Below are positions 52,218 through 60,821 of a stretch of 64,000 bases of DNA, one piece after another. Position numbers and translations under genes: made by a program. Every line of letters starts with the position of its first letter. The stretch's first letter is position 1. The notes beneath the pieces are model-generated. The model searched no databases, was not told the DNA's origin, and worked only from the letters and a program-made list of their open reading frames with translations. Location of the stretch: positions 93,728 through 157,727 of the forward strand of contig JAFEBB010000011.1 in assembly GCA_018266075.1 (NCBI GenBank), written 5' to 3'. This DNA is from Deltaproteobacteria bacterium (GTDB lineage: Bacteria > Myxococcota > Myxococcia > Myxococcales > SZAS-1).

Positions 52218-52813
52218 ATGAATCGACGCGTTCTGGTAATCGCGCTCGCGGTGGGCGTAATCGGTTGTCACCGCCAAGCGCCGGTGGTGGCGCCGCAGAA
52301 GCCGGTCTGGCGCGTCGAGGCCGGCGCGACGGCATGTCCCGCACCGCCAACGAGCGACGATCTTGGGCTGCCCACGCTGGTGGTGTCGGCGAAGGCGGAC
52401 ACGCGGTGGATCGACGTCGCCAGGGCGCTGGATCTCTGCAAGGCCCGCTTCGGCGCGAGCCGCTACGTCCTCGAGATTTCCGGGCCGCCGGCCGCCGCCA
52501 CGCGCGAGCTCTCGATTCCACGCGCGGCCGCACTTGCCCTGGCTCCCCCGGCGGTCGGCGCACCCGAACGATCTCAACAGGCGACGTGGCTTCCGCCGAG
52601 CTGGGCCGCGATGGCTCGCTCTTCGCCGCGGGCCGACGCATCGACTCGGACGCTGCCCTCGACGCCGTGCTGCACGTGGCCAGCGGGCCACCTCCGCATG
52701 TGATGTTCGTGGCGGACAGCGACGCGCCCTTCGCTTCGGTCCACGCGCTGATCACGAAGCTTCAGGGTCACGGCTTCGATCCGAGCGTCGGGGTGGAGAA
52801 AGATCAGCCTTGA
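52218..52813 (+). pseudogene. Frameshifted ExbD-like lipoprotein
   Basis: The 5' part (52218 on) has a lipoprotein signal (lipobox VGVIGC) and PTLVVSAKADTRWIDVARAL, the ExbD/TolR periplasmic pattern. The frame is lost between about 52530 and 52575, after which the correct protein continues in another frame as GDVASAELGRDGSLFAAGRRI and ends FDPSVGVEKDQP at 52813, again ExbD-like. One added base gives 198 residues. Here the ExbD inner-membrane helix is replaced by a lipid anchor. As in the RND gene 1.7 kb away, the break is a single missing base in a G/C-rich stretch. Confidence 0.6.
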
Positions 52814-52845
52814 GATACCGTTCGCCGAACGACGACGGAGCAACC

Positions 52846-54090
52846 ATGTCTCGCTTGGCTTCTTTTACCGCGCCGCTCGTGCTCCTGGCGCTCGCAGGCT
52901 GCGGCTCCTCGAGCGATGGCTCGGGCTCCACCAGCGGCAGCACGTCGTCGAGCGCGACGTCGGGCACGCATGGCTCCACGAGCGGCACGACCGGCGGCTC
53001 GACCACGGCGGGCTCGACGAGCAGCAGCACGGGCACGCACGGCTCGACGACCGGCAGCGGCAGCAGCAGCACCACCACCACCACCGGGACCAGCGGCTCG
53101 ACGGGCGGAACCACCGGCACCTATCCAGCAGGCTGGCTGTACACCAGCGGCGCGCAGATCCTCGTGGCCGACGGCAACGGCGGCGGCTCGCCGTGGATGG
53201 GCCGCGGCGTGAACATGGACGATCTCTATTTGTGCGGATACGACTACACACTGTGGATGACGGATCCGGGGCAGACGCTGCAGAACATCGCCAGCGGGCT
53301 CGTCAGCGCGTGGCACCCCACGTTCGTGCGCGTCTCGCTGGGCATGAACAGCTACCCCACGGTCTCGAGCTGGACGAGCAACCTTTCGAGCTACCAGGCG
53401 CCCATGACCGCCGTCATCAACCAGCTCGGGGCGACGCCGGGGGTCTACGTACTCGTCACGCTGCGCAGCGACGCGTCGATGATCGACGGCGACACCGCCG
53501 CCGGCGCCGAGCCCACCCTCCTGCCCTCGGACGCGAGCAACACGCCGGATGCCACCAACTTCCCCAACGGCACCGACGACACCTACCGCGCGATCGTCGA
53601 CACCTTCGCGAACTCGAAGTTCGTGATGTTTGGAATCGCCAACGAGCCCGGCGGCAACACGCTCAGCCACCAGACCCTCTCCGCGGCCATGAGCCACGCG
53701 GTGGGCACCATCCGCGAGGAAGAAGACCGGCTCGGCGTGCCGCACCACCTCGTCTCGGTGCAGGGCAACAACTGGACGAGCGACATCAGCTTCTACGACT
53801 CGGCGCCACTCGCATATGACAATGTGATCTATGAAGTGCACGGCTACCCGCCCGACCCGAGCTCGTACACGTTCAGCCACATCCCGGTGATCATCGGCGA
53901 GTACGGCAGCCTCAACGACGCGAGCGCCTTCTACGCGGACGTCGAGGCCAAGCACATCCCCAACCTGGCCTGGGACTTCGAGCCCTACAGCGACTGCTCG
54001 CCCGACCTGCTCGACGCGAACCAGAGCGACTCGAACCTGGTGCCGACGGCCTGGGGCAGCACGGTGCAGGCGTACCTGCTCGCGCACTGA
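52846..54090 (+). CDS. GH5-like glycoside hydrolase lipoprotein
   Basis: A 414-residue predicted lipoprotein (lipobox LALAGC, about 20) with a roughly 75-residue Ser/Thr/Gly linker and then a TIM-barrel-like domain. Family 5 landmarks are MGRGVNMDDL near the start, the acid/base in FGIANEPGG (Asn266-Glu267-Pro268) and the nucleophile in VIIGEYGS (Glu352). It is probably a surface cellulase, mannanase or related beta-glycanase. GGAG precedes the ATG. Two AT-rich stretches (53220-53255, 53808-53835) occur within the catalytic domain. Confidence 0.82.
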   Translation: MSRLASFTAPLVLLALAGCGSSSDGSGSTSGSTSSSATSGTHGSTSGTTGGSTTAGSTSSSTGTHGSTTGSGSSSTTTTTGTSGSTGGTTGTYPAGWLYTSGAQILVADGNGGGSPWMGRGVNMDDLYLCGYDYTLWMTDPGQTLQNIASGLVSAWHPTFVRVSLGMNSYPTVSSWTSNLSSYQAPMTAVINQLGATPGVYVLVTLRSDASMIDGDTAAGAEPTLLPSDASNTPDATNFPNGTDDTYRAIVDTFANSKFVMFGIANEPGGNTLSHQTLSAAMSHAVGTIREEEDRLGVPHHLVSVQGNNWTSDISFYDSAPLAYDNVIYEVHGYPPDPSSYTFSHIPVIIGEYGSLNDASAFYADVEAKHIPNLAWDFEPYSDCSPDLLDANQSDSNLVPTAWGSTVQAYLLAH

Positions 54091-54093
54091 AAC

Positions 54094-55044
54094 GTGAGCG
54101 CGCTTTCTGATGTCGGGGTCGTCGCGGCGTACTTCAACCCCTGCGGCTACCGCACCAAGCGCGAGAACCTCGAGCGCTTCGCGGATGCCGTGCGCGCCGC
54201 AGGCGTGCCGCTGGTGATCGCCGAGGCCGCGTTCGAAGGCGAGGATTTCTCGCTGCCCGCGCAGCTCGGCGCGCTCCGCATCCGCGCGCGCGACGTGATG
54301 TGGCAGAAGGAGCGGCTCCTCAACGTGGCCACCTCGGCGCTTCCCGCGAGCTGCACCAAGGTGGCGTGGCTCGATGCCGACGTGCTCTTCGCGCGCGCCG
54401 ACTGGGCCGAGGCCACCAGTGCCGCGCTCGAGCGCTACCCCATCGTGCAGCTCTTCGACGCTGCGGTTCGCCTGCCGTTCGGGCACACCTCGGATCGCGG
54501 CGAGGGGGAGCGCTATCGCGGGTTCGCGGCCGCGTACGTGGAGTCGCCGCAGGTGCTCCTGTCCGGCGACTTCGCGCGCCACGGCCACACCGGCTTCGCC
54601 TGGGCCGCGCGCCGCGAGCTGCTCGTTCGCCACGGGCTCTACGACGCCTGCATCGCCGGCAGCGGCGACCACATGATGGCCCACGCCTTCTGCGGCGACT
54701 GGGAAGGCCCGTGCGTGCGCCGCATCCTCGGCTCGAGCGGTCCGCACCGCGCGTACTTCCGGAGCTGGAGCAAGCGGCTCTACGCCGACGTGCGCGCGCG
54801 CGTGGGCGTGGTCCCGGGCGCGCTCTGGCACCTCTGGCACGGGGAGATCGTCAACCGCCGCTACGTGCTGCGCAACCGCGAGCTCGCAGCGTTCGACTTC
54901 GATCCCGCGCGCGACCTCACCGTCGGCCCGACTGGCTGCTGGGAGTGGGCCTCGAAGAAGCCCGAGCTGCACGCGTGGGCGCGCGACTATTTCGATCACC
55001 GGCGCGAGGACGAAGCGCCGACCTCCCTCGAGCGCACCGCATGA
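54094..55044 (+). CDS. Glycosyltransferase-like protein with DxD motif
   Basis: A 316-residue cytoplasmic protein. The GT-A type order is visible: an N-terminal AAYFNPCGYRTKRENLERF, an AWLDADVLF segment with a DxD triad (Asp94, Asp96), and a conserved-looking GDHMMAHAF and GEIVNRRYVLR. A family could not be named; it might be a hexosyltransferase for a surface polysaccharide or lipid. The GTG start lies 3 bases after the GH5 stop, and its own stop overlaps the next ATG by 4 bp. Confidence 0.65.
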   Translation: MSALSDVGVVAAYFNPCGYRTKRENLERFADAVRAAGVPLVIAEAAFEGEDFSLPAQLGALRIRARDVMWQKERLLNVATSALPASCTKVAWLDADVLFARADWAEATSAALERYPIVQLFDAAVRLPFGHTSDRGEGERYRGFAAAYVESPQVLLSGDFARHGHTGFAWAARRELLVRHGLYDACIAGSGDHMMAHAFCGDWEGPCVRRILGSSGPHRAYFRSWSKRLYADVRARVGVVPGALWHLWHGEIVNRRYVLRNRELAAFDFDPARDLTVGPTGCWEWASKKPELHAWARDYFDHRREDEAPTSLERTA

Positions 55045-55496
55045 GTCCAGTCGTCGTTGTCATGTTCGTCGTTCTCGGCGGAGTCGGAGTGCTCCTCCTC
55101 ATCTCGCTCCTGAGCGGGTCCACGAATTCGAATCGCCGTCGGCGCATCGGCTCGAGCTCAGGCTTCGACGACGACAACGACTCCGGCACGTACAGCAGCA
55201 GCGACGTGTCGGATCAGCTCTTGCGCATGGCCGATCGCTACGAGAACTCGGGCGACATGGCAGCGGCCAGCGCCGCGCGGGAAGCCGCAGAGCGCGCCGG
55301 CACAGCGACCGACGCCGACGCCGCGCGCCAGGCCGCCGACGATTACCTCTCGTCGGTGAACGCGAGCGCCGTGGCCGAAGCGTTCTCCGTGGCCGACGTC
55401 GCCAGCTCCAGCTCGAGCGACTCGTCCTCGTTCGACTCGGGCTCGAGCTCGAGCGATTCGTCGGACGGCGGCTCCAACTTCTCCGACAACAGCTGA
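55041..55496 (+). CDS. Small membrane protein with Ser-rich acidic tail
   Basis: A 151-residue protein. Residues 3-27 (PVVVVMFVVLGGVGVLLLISLL) form one membrane helix; a short basic patch (NRRRR) follows, then an Ala-rich helical region with SDQLLRMADRYENSGDMAAAS and a C-terminal run of Ser and Asp. Orientation is probably N-out, C-in by the positive patch. No known family. It overlaps the GT-like gene (ATGA), so the two may work together. Confidence 0.55.
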   Translation: MSPVVVVMFVVLGGVGVLLLISLLSGSTNSNRRRRIGSSSGFDDDNDSGTYSSSDVSDQLLRMADRYENSGDMAAASAAREAAERAGTATDADAARQAADDYLSSVNASAVAEAFSVADVASSSSSDSSSFDSGSSSSDSSDGGSNFSDNS

Positions 55497-55507
55497 GAGA
55501 ACGCGCC

Positions 55508-56353
55508 ATGAAGATCGAACCGGACAACACCGCCGTCCGCGTGGCGCTGTGGCGCGCGCTGCACGTGCTCGCCGATCCGCCGCCGCACGTGCTCGAGGAC
55601 AAGGTCGGCCTCGACATCGCCGCGCCCGACGCGGGCTGGCAGCAGCGGCCGGACATGAGCCCGTTCACGCGGCCGTTCCGCGCATCGATCGTGGCGCGCG
55701 CCCGCTTCATCGAAGATCTCGTCGAGGAGCAAGCCACGCGCGGCCTGGGGCAGTACGTCATCCTCGGCGCCGGGCTCGACACCTTCGCGCAGCGAAAGCC
55801 CGCGCTCGCGTCGCGCCTGCGCGTGTTCGAGGTCGACAAGCCCAGCGCTCAAGCCTGGAAGCGCCAGCGCCTGGAGCAGCTCGGGCTGGGCGTTCCGGAG
55901 TTTCTGCGGCTCGTGCCTGTCGACTTCGAAGCGGGCGACGATTGGTGGACCCAGCTCGTCACCGCGGGGTTCGACGCGAAGCGGCCGGCGCTCGTGGCGT
56001 CCACCGGCGTGAGCATGTACCTGACCCGGGACTCGATCGCCGCCACGCTGCGGCAGGTCGCGGCGCTCGCGCCAGGATCGACGCTGGCGATGACGTTCAT
56101 GTGCCCCATCGACATGGCCGACGCCGAATTGCGCCCCGGATTTCAGCGCGCCATCGACGGCGCCCGCGCGGCCGGCACGCCGTTCCTCAGCTTCTTCAGG
56201 CCGGAGGAGATGCTCGCGTTCGCGCGCGAGTGTGGCTTCAAGGACGCCAGGCACGTCTCGGCGGCCTCGCTCGCGGAGCGTTACTTCGCGAACCGGAGCG
56301 ACGGGCTTCGTCCGCCGAACAACGCCGAGGAGCTGCTCGTCGCGACCACGTAG
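55508..56353 (+). CDS. SAM-dependent methyltransferase, LCM/TIGR00027-like
   Basis: A 281-residue cytoplasmic methyltransferase of the leucine-carboxyl-methyltransferase-like family found widely in actinobacteria and myxobacteria. The SAM-binding motif is YVILGAGLDTFAQR (83-96) with a second acidic motif FEVDKPSAQAWK and the RYMLTR-like VSMYLTRDSI. Acceptor unknown; O-methylation of carboxylates or phenols is likely. It starts 11 bases after the preceding stop. Confidence 0.82.
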   Translation: MKIEPDNTAVRVALWRALHVLADPPPHVLEDKVGLDIAAPDAGWQQRPDMSPFTRPFRASIVARARFIEDLVEEQATRGLGQYVILGAGLDTFAQRKPALASRLRVFEVDKPSAQAWKRQRLEQLGLGVPEFLRLVPVDFEAGDDWWTQLVTAGFDAKRPALVASTGVSMYLTRDSIAATLRQVAALAPGSTLAMTFMCPIDMADAELRPGFQRAIDGARAAGTPFLSFFRPEEMLAFARECGFKDARHVSAASLAERYFANRSDGLRPPNNAEELLVATT

Positions 56354-56497
56354 TCCGCTGGCTCGCATCGCGTTCGCGTGATGCCGTTCACGTCGTGCAT
56401 CGCGCGACGAACCGCGCCGCCAGGCCTGGCAGCTTCGAGATCCCAGCCTTAGCTTCCGCGCTCCGGATTCGACGTGCCGAGACGCGGGGGGGGCGCG

Positions 56498-57355
56498 GTG
56501 GACGGCCAACGGACAAGCACCAGGCGGGGCGTGTGGGCGTCGCTTGCCCTGCTCGCGGCAGGTGCGTCGGGCTGCCCGAGCTTCGGGCCCGATGCCATCC
56601 CCTGCCAGGTCGACGACAACTGCCCCACCGGCCAGAGCTGCCACGCCGGCCTCTGCGTCGAAGGCCCTGGCGACGCGAGCTCCGGTTCAACCTCGAGCGC
56701 TGGCTCGAGCGGTGCCGCGTCCAGCGGCTCGACCGGCAGCGGCAGCTCCAGCACCGGCACCTCGAGCAGCTCCAGCTCGAGCGGCTCCAGCGCTTCGAGC
56801 AACTCGAGCAGTTCCAGCGGCAGCAGCACCGGCGGGCCCACGCTCACCGGCGTCTCGCCCAGCGCGATCACGTCGCTGACCGCCGTCGATCTCGTCGTCA
56901 GCGGCAGCGGCTTTCAGGACACCACCACCGCCGACCTCGACGGCGAGCCGCTCAGCATCGCCACGCTCGCGGGCACCCGGCTCACGCTGCACGCCACCTC
57001 CACGCAGGTCGGCGCGGCGCGCGAGGCCAACCTGCACGTGAACAACCCCACGGGCACGTCGGCCCTCACGGTGGAGGTGGACAACCCCGTCCCCACGCTC
57101 ACGTCGATCTCGCCCAACACTGCCACGCACCACTCCGGGACGGCGACGCTCACCCTCACCGGCAGCGACTTCCGCCCGGACAGCGTGGCCATGGCCGACA
57201 GCAGCGCCATGGCCACCACCTACGTGAGCGAGACCGAGCTCATGGCCGTCGTGCCCGGGAACAAGCTGAACCACGCGGGCAACGTGCAGATCAGCGTCCG
57301 CGCGCCAGCGCCCGGCGGCGGTGTCTCGGCATCCGTCACCTTGACCGTGAACTAG
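56498..57355 (+). CDS. IPT/TIG-domain lipoprotein
   Basis: A 285-residue predicted lipoprotein (lipobox GASGC) with a short Cys-containing segment CQVDDNCPTGQSCHAGLC, a Ser/Gly linker and two IPT/TIG immunoglobulin-like domains (PTLTGVSPSAITSL and PTLTSISPNTATHHS). Such domains occur in surface receptors and adhesins. The GTG at 56498 is preferred because a run of G (GGGGGGGG) lies 4 bases upstream; another GTG is 24 bases further upstream. It is 12 bases before the next gene. Confidence 0.72.
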   Translation: MDGQRTSTRRGVWASLALLAAGASGCPSFGPDAIPCQVDDNCPTGQSCHAGLCVEGPGDASSGSTSSAGSSGAASSGSTGSGSSSTGTSSSSSSSGSSASSNSSSSSGSSTGGPTLTGVSPSAITSLTAVDLVVSGSGFQDTTTADLDGEPLSIATLAGTRLTLHATSTQVGAAREANLHVNNPTGTSALTVEVDNPVPTLTSISPNTATHHSGTATLTLTGSDFRPDSVAMADSSAMATTYVSETELMAVVPGNKLNHAGNVQISVRAPAPGGGVSASVTLTVN

Positions 57356-57367
57356 CAGAGGCAACCG

Positions 57368-58180
57368 ATGATCACCGCGCTCCTCATCGCGACTTGTCTG
57401 ACCGCCGCACCGGTGCCCGATTCGGGCCCGGTGACCCCAGCCACCTCGGGCAAGAGCACCGTGGCCCTGCTCGCCGAGGCGCGCGCCCACATGGCGGACC
57501 TCGACTTCGACCGCGCCCTGCCCCTCCTCGAAGATGCGCTCAGCGACACCGCGCTCACCGGCTCGCCGCGCGCGCAGGCCCTGCTCGATCTCGGCCTCAC
57601 CCTCGCCAACCTGGGCGAGCCCGACCGCGCCAAGGAGGTGTTCGCCCAGGCCTTCGGCATCGAGCCGCATGCCGCCCTGCCGCCGCACACGGCGCCGAAG
57701 GTGGTGGAGCTCTTCGAGGCTGCGCGGCCGCCCATCGCCACCACGGCTGACGACGCCGACGACGGTGAAGAAGCAGCCACACCTCCGCCGCCCGCGCCGG
57801 TGGTCGTCGCGCCGCCTCCGCCTCCGCCGCCAAGCCTGCTCAAGCCGGCCATCTGTGGAGGCGTGGCAGCCGCGGGCCTCTCGGTGGGCATCGGCTTCGG
57901 GCTGAGCTCGAGCGAGGCCAAGGCGACCCTGGAGCGCGGCGTCGCCTCGCGCGCCACCGCCGACGCCCTGCTCTCCCGACAGCGCGAGGCCGCCACGGCG
58001 TCGATCGTCGGCTACGGCGTGGGCGTGTTGGCGCTGGTGGCCACCGCGAGCCTGCTCTACCTCGACACGCCCGCGCGCGTGCCCGCAGTGGCCGCTGTCG
58101 CGCCGCTCCCCGGTGGCGGCGCAGCGGTCTCGGTGGCGCTGCGCCTGCCCTCGCCTGGCGAGCCCGGAACGTCGAGATGA
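57368..58180 (+). CDS. Exported TPR-like protein with two membrane segments
   Basis: A 270-residue protein. A short signal or anchor (ALLIATCLTAAPV) precedes a TPR-type pair (EARAHMADLDFDRALPLLEDAL, LLDLGLTLANLGEPDRAKEVF in parts), a Pro-rich stretch, and two hydrophobic segments (about 160-178 and 205-228). The combination is frequent next to Ser/Thr kinases in myxobacteria. Its TGA overlaps the ATG of the kinase gene (58177), so it probably works with that kinase, perhaps as a periplasmic partner of its PEGA domains. Confidence 0.65.
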   Translation: MITALLIATCLTAAPVPDSGPVTPATSGKSTVALLAEARAHMADLDFDRALPLLEDALSDTALTGSPRAQALLDLGLTLANLGEPDRAKEVFAQAFGIEPHAALPPHTAPKVVELFEAARPPIATTADDADDGEEAATPPPPAPVVVAPPPPPPPSLLKPAICGGVAAAGLSVGIGFGLSSSEAKATLERGVASRATADALLSRQREAATASIVGYGVGVLALVATASLLYLDTPARVPAVAAVAPLPGGGAAVSVALRLPSPGEPGTSR

Positions 58181-59955
58181 GCGAGAGCGCCGCCCCCTCG
58201 ATCGACGTGGCCACGCAGCCGCGGCTCGGCCGCTACCGCATCGAGCGCTTCCTCGCGCGCGGCGGCATGGCCGAGGTCTTCGTGGGCAAGGCCGAGGGGC
58301 CCGGCGGCTTCGAGAAGAACGTGGTCATCAAGCGCATCCTCCCCGAGCTGGTCGCGGAGGATCGCTTCGTGCGCATGTTCCTGGCCGAGGCGCGGCTGGC
58401 GGCGCAGCTCAACCACCCCAACATCGTGCAGGTCTTCGACTTCGGTCAGCACGACGGCATGTACTTCCTGGCCATGGAGTACATCCAGGGCGAGAGCCTG
58501 CGCGCGATCCTCCAGGCGTACGAAAACCAGGGCCGCCGCCTGCCGCCGCCGATCTGCGCGTCGCTGGTGGCCGGCGTCTGCGAGGGCCTGCACTACGCGC
58601 ACAACCTCTCCGACGAGCACGGCGTCTCGCGAAACCTCGTCCACCGCGACGTCACCCCGGACAACATCCTCATCTCCGCGAGCGGCGTGCCCAAGATCGT
58701 GGACTTCGGCATCGCCAAGGCCAGCTCCACCGGCCACCGCACCGAGGGCGGGATGCTCAAGGGCAAGTACGGCTACATGTCGCCCGAGCAGATCCGCGGC
58801 GACGGCATCGACCGCCGGCTCGACGTCTACGCGCTGGGCGTCACCCTCTACGAGATGCTCGCGGGCCACCGGCCGTACGTGGCCGAGAACGAGCTGCAGC
58901 TGCTCAAGAAGATCATTCAGGCCGAGGCGCCGCGCGTGGAGGAGCTGGTGCCCGAGGTGCCGGCTGCGCTCGGGGCCGCGGTGGCGCAGGCCATCGCCCC
59001 GGATCCGAACCTGCGCTTCCGCGATGCGCGCGCGCTCGGGAACGCGCTCCAGGACTACCTCGCGTCCACCGGCACGCGCGTGGCGCCCTTCGAGCTCGCG
59101 GGGGTCGTGAACGGCGTGACCGCATACCACCGCGAGCGCCGCGCGGCGCATGGCACGACGGAGCCGCCGCCGCGGGGTGTCCCGGGCCTCGAGCTTCCGC
59201 CGGTGGACGTGGATCTCTCCAGCATCCCCAAGCGCATGCCGCGGACGAACGCCACCATCTCGGTGGTCGCCCCTCCGACCGGGTTCGAGCCGTGGCGCGT
59301 GCGCATTCCCCAGGCCGTGGGCCTGATCGGATTCGTGGCCCTGGCCATCTTCGGCCTCTCGCGACTGGGTCCGAAGCCGAAACCCGATCCGCTCCCGGTT
59401 GCCACGACGCTCGCTCCCGCGGTGCCCGTCGCCGTCGCGCCGCCGCGGCAGCCCGTCCCCGCGCCGCCGCCGCCGCACGCCGACGAGGTGGCCATCCCGG
59501 ATCCGCCGCCTGCCGCGCCCACGCAGCCCCAAAAGCAGGTCGCGCCGCCGGGATTCCTCACGGTCACCAGCGATCCGCGCTGCGAGATCTGGGTCGACGC
59601 GCAGAAGCTCGGGCTGACGCCGCTCAAGCACCAGGAGATCCCCTCGGGGCCGCACTGGCTGCTGGCGCGGAACCGCGAGCAGGGCCTGGAGCGGAAGACG
59701 GTGATTCGCATCCAGCCGGGCGCCGAGCGCTTCGAGAAGCTGGTCTTCGGCGACGGGCTGCTCGAGGTGAAGGTGCAGCCCTGGGCGAACGTGTTCGTCG
59801 ACGGCCGCGCCTATGGGCAAACGCCCATCCAGGCCATCTCGCTCCCCGAGGGAACTCACTCGCTGAAGGTGGAGAACCCGGACCTCCAGCGCTCGGAGAC
59901 GCGCACGGTGCACGTGGCGACCCGCGGGCACGAGGTGGTGAAGATCATCTGGTGA
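58177..59955 (+). CDS. Ser/Thr protein kinase with PEGA-type extracellular domains
   Basis: A 592-residue membrane kinase. The kinase domain (about 18-290) has LARGGMAEVF, Lys52 in VVIKRI, HRDVTPDN (157-164) and DFGIAK (176-181). A linker, one helix (about 382-400, VGLIGFVALAIFGLS), a Pro-rich spacer and then two PEGA-type beta domains (GFLTVTSDPRCEIWVD and LLEVKVQPWANVFVDG, each with a T-P motif) follow. PEGA domains often bind peptidoglycan or surface sugars, so it may sense the cell wall. It overlaps the TPR-like gene by 4 bp. Confidence 0.92.
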   Translation: MSESAAPSIDVATQPRLGRYRIERFLARGGMAEVFVGKAEGPGGFEKNVVIKRILPELVAEDRFVRMFLAEARLAAQLNHPNIVQVFDFGQHDGMYFLAMEYIQGESLRAILQAYENQGRRLPPPICASLVAGVCEGLHYAHNLSDEHGVSRNLVHRDVTPDNILISASGVPKIVDFGIAKASSTGHRTEGGMLKGKYGYMSPEQIRGDGIDRRLDVYALGVTLYEMLAGHRPYVAENELQLLKKIIQAEAPRVEELVPEVPAALGAAVAQAIAPDPNLRFRDARALGNALQDYLASTGTRVAPFELAGVVNGVTAYHRERRAAHGTTEPPPRGVPGLELPPVDVDLSSIPKRMPRTNATISVVAPPTGFEPWRVRIPQAVGLIGFVALAIFGLSRLGPKPKPDPLPVATTLAPAVPVAVAPPRQPVPAPPPPHADEVAIPDPPPAAPTQPQKQVAPPGFLTVTSDPRCEIWVDAQKLGLTPLKHQEIPSGPHWLLARNREQGLERKTVIRIQPGAERFEKLVFGDGLLEVKVQPWANVFVDGRAYGQTPIQAISLPEGTHSLKVENPDLQRSETRTVHVATRGHEVVKIIW

Positions 59956-59999
59956 CGACGGGCACTGACGATCGCCGATCGCCGCGTTAGATTCGGCGC

Positions 60000-60821
60000 G
60001 TGCAGCCCAGCTCGAGCGTCTCGGACTTCCTCGCCAATCCCTACGGCCGGTACTACTGCGGTCGCCGCCACGCGGTCTTCGCCCCCAAGCCGACGTTGAT
60101 CGGGCTGATGTCCTGGGGCTACCCGGATGTCGACGACGTGCGCGAGCTCCTGCAGCTCTGCGAGATCGGCGTGCAGCCCCGCGCGGTGCCCCACCGCTTC
60201 CTCGCCGATCTGCGCGCGCTCGAGTTCATCGACCCGCGCACGTTCACCATGTTCGTGGACTACACGCGCCGGAACCGCGACGCCCTCCACACCAAGCTCG
60301 AGCGCCAGGCGCAGCTTCGACCGGAGGGCATCGTGGGCGCGGTGATCTCCGGCTTCTCAGCGGTGGCGCGGCTGCCCTATCCGGAGCGCGTCTTCGGCGA
60401 CGTGGACGAGGCGCTCACCTGGCTCGGCGTCGAGCCGGGCGAGGGCGCGGATCTCTTGCAAGAGCTCGACGCCATCCGCTCCAGCGCCGGCGCCACCGAT
60501 CCCAACGTGCGCCGCATGCGCGAGGTGCTGGCGACGACGGGCTGCAACTCGCTCGACGAGCTCGCCCAGCGCGTGCACCTGTCCCGGCGGACGTGTCAGC
60601 GCACGTTCTCCGAGGCGGGCTCGAACTTCCGCAACGAGCTGCGCATGGCCCGGCTCACCCGCGCGCGCGACCTGCTCCGCCAGAGCGATCGCAACATGAC
60701 CTGGATCGCGGCGGAGCTCGGCTTCTCCACGGTGCAGCACTTCGCGGCCGCCTTCCGCCGCGACGCCGGCGAGACGCCCACCGCCTGGCGGGCACGGCAC
60801 CAGGCGCAGAACAGCGGCTAG
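60000..60821 (+). CDS. AraC-family transcriptional regulator
   Basis: A 273-residue regulator with a C-terminal AraC DNA-binding region (about 180-265): DELAQRVHLSRRTCQRTF and NMTWIAAELGFSTVQHFAAAF are the two helix-turn-helix units. The N-terminal part (DFLANPYGRYYCGRRHAVF, LLQLCEIGVQPRAVPHRFL) is unrecognised and differs from the AraC sugar-binding fold. The first codon is taken as GTG 60000. Its TAG shares a CTAG with the convergent MYXO-CTERM gene. Confidence 0.88.
   Translation: MQPSSSVSDFLANPYGRYYCGRRHAVFAPKPTLIGLMSWGYPDVDDVRELLQLCEIGVQPRAVPHRFLADLRALEFIDPRTFTMFVDYTRRNRDALHTKLERQAQLRPEGIVGAVISGFSAVARLPYPERVFGDVDEALTWLGVEPGEGADLLQELDAIRSSAGATDPNVRRMREVLATTGCNSLDELAQRVHLSRRTCQRTFSEAGSNFRNELRMARLTRARDLLRQSDRNMTWIAAELGFSTVQHFAAAFRRDAGETPTAWRARHQAQNSG

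Noticed and set aside
52804..54999. 731-codon minus-strand frame
   Set aside because: Antisense to the GH5-like and GT-like genes; low-complexity and without a start signal.
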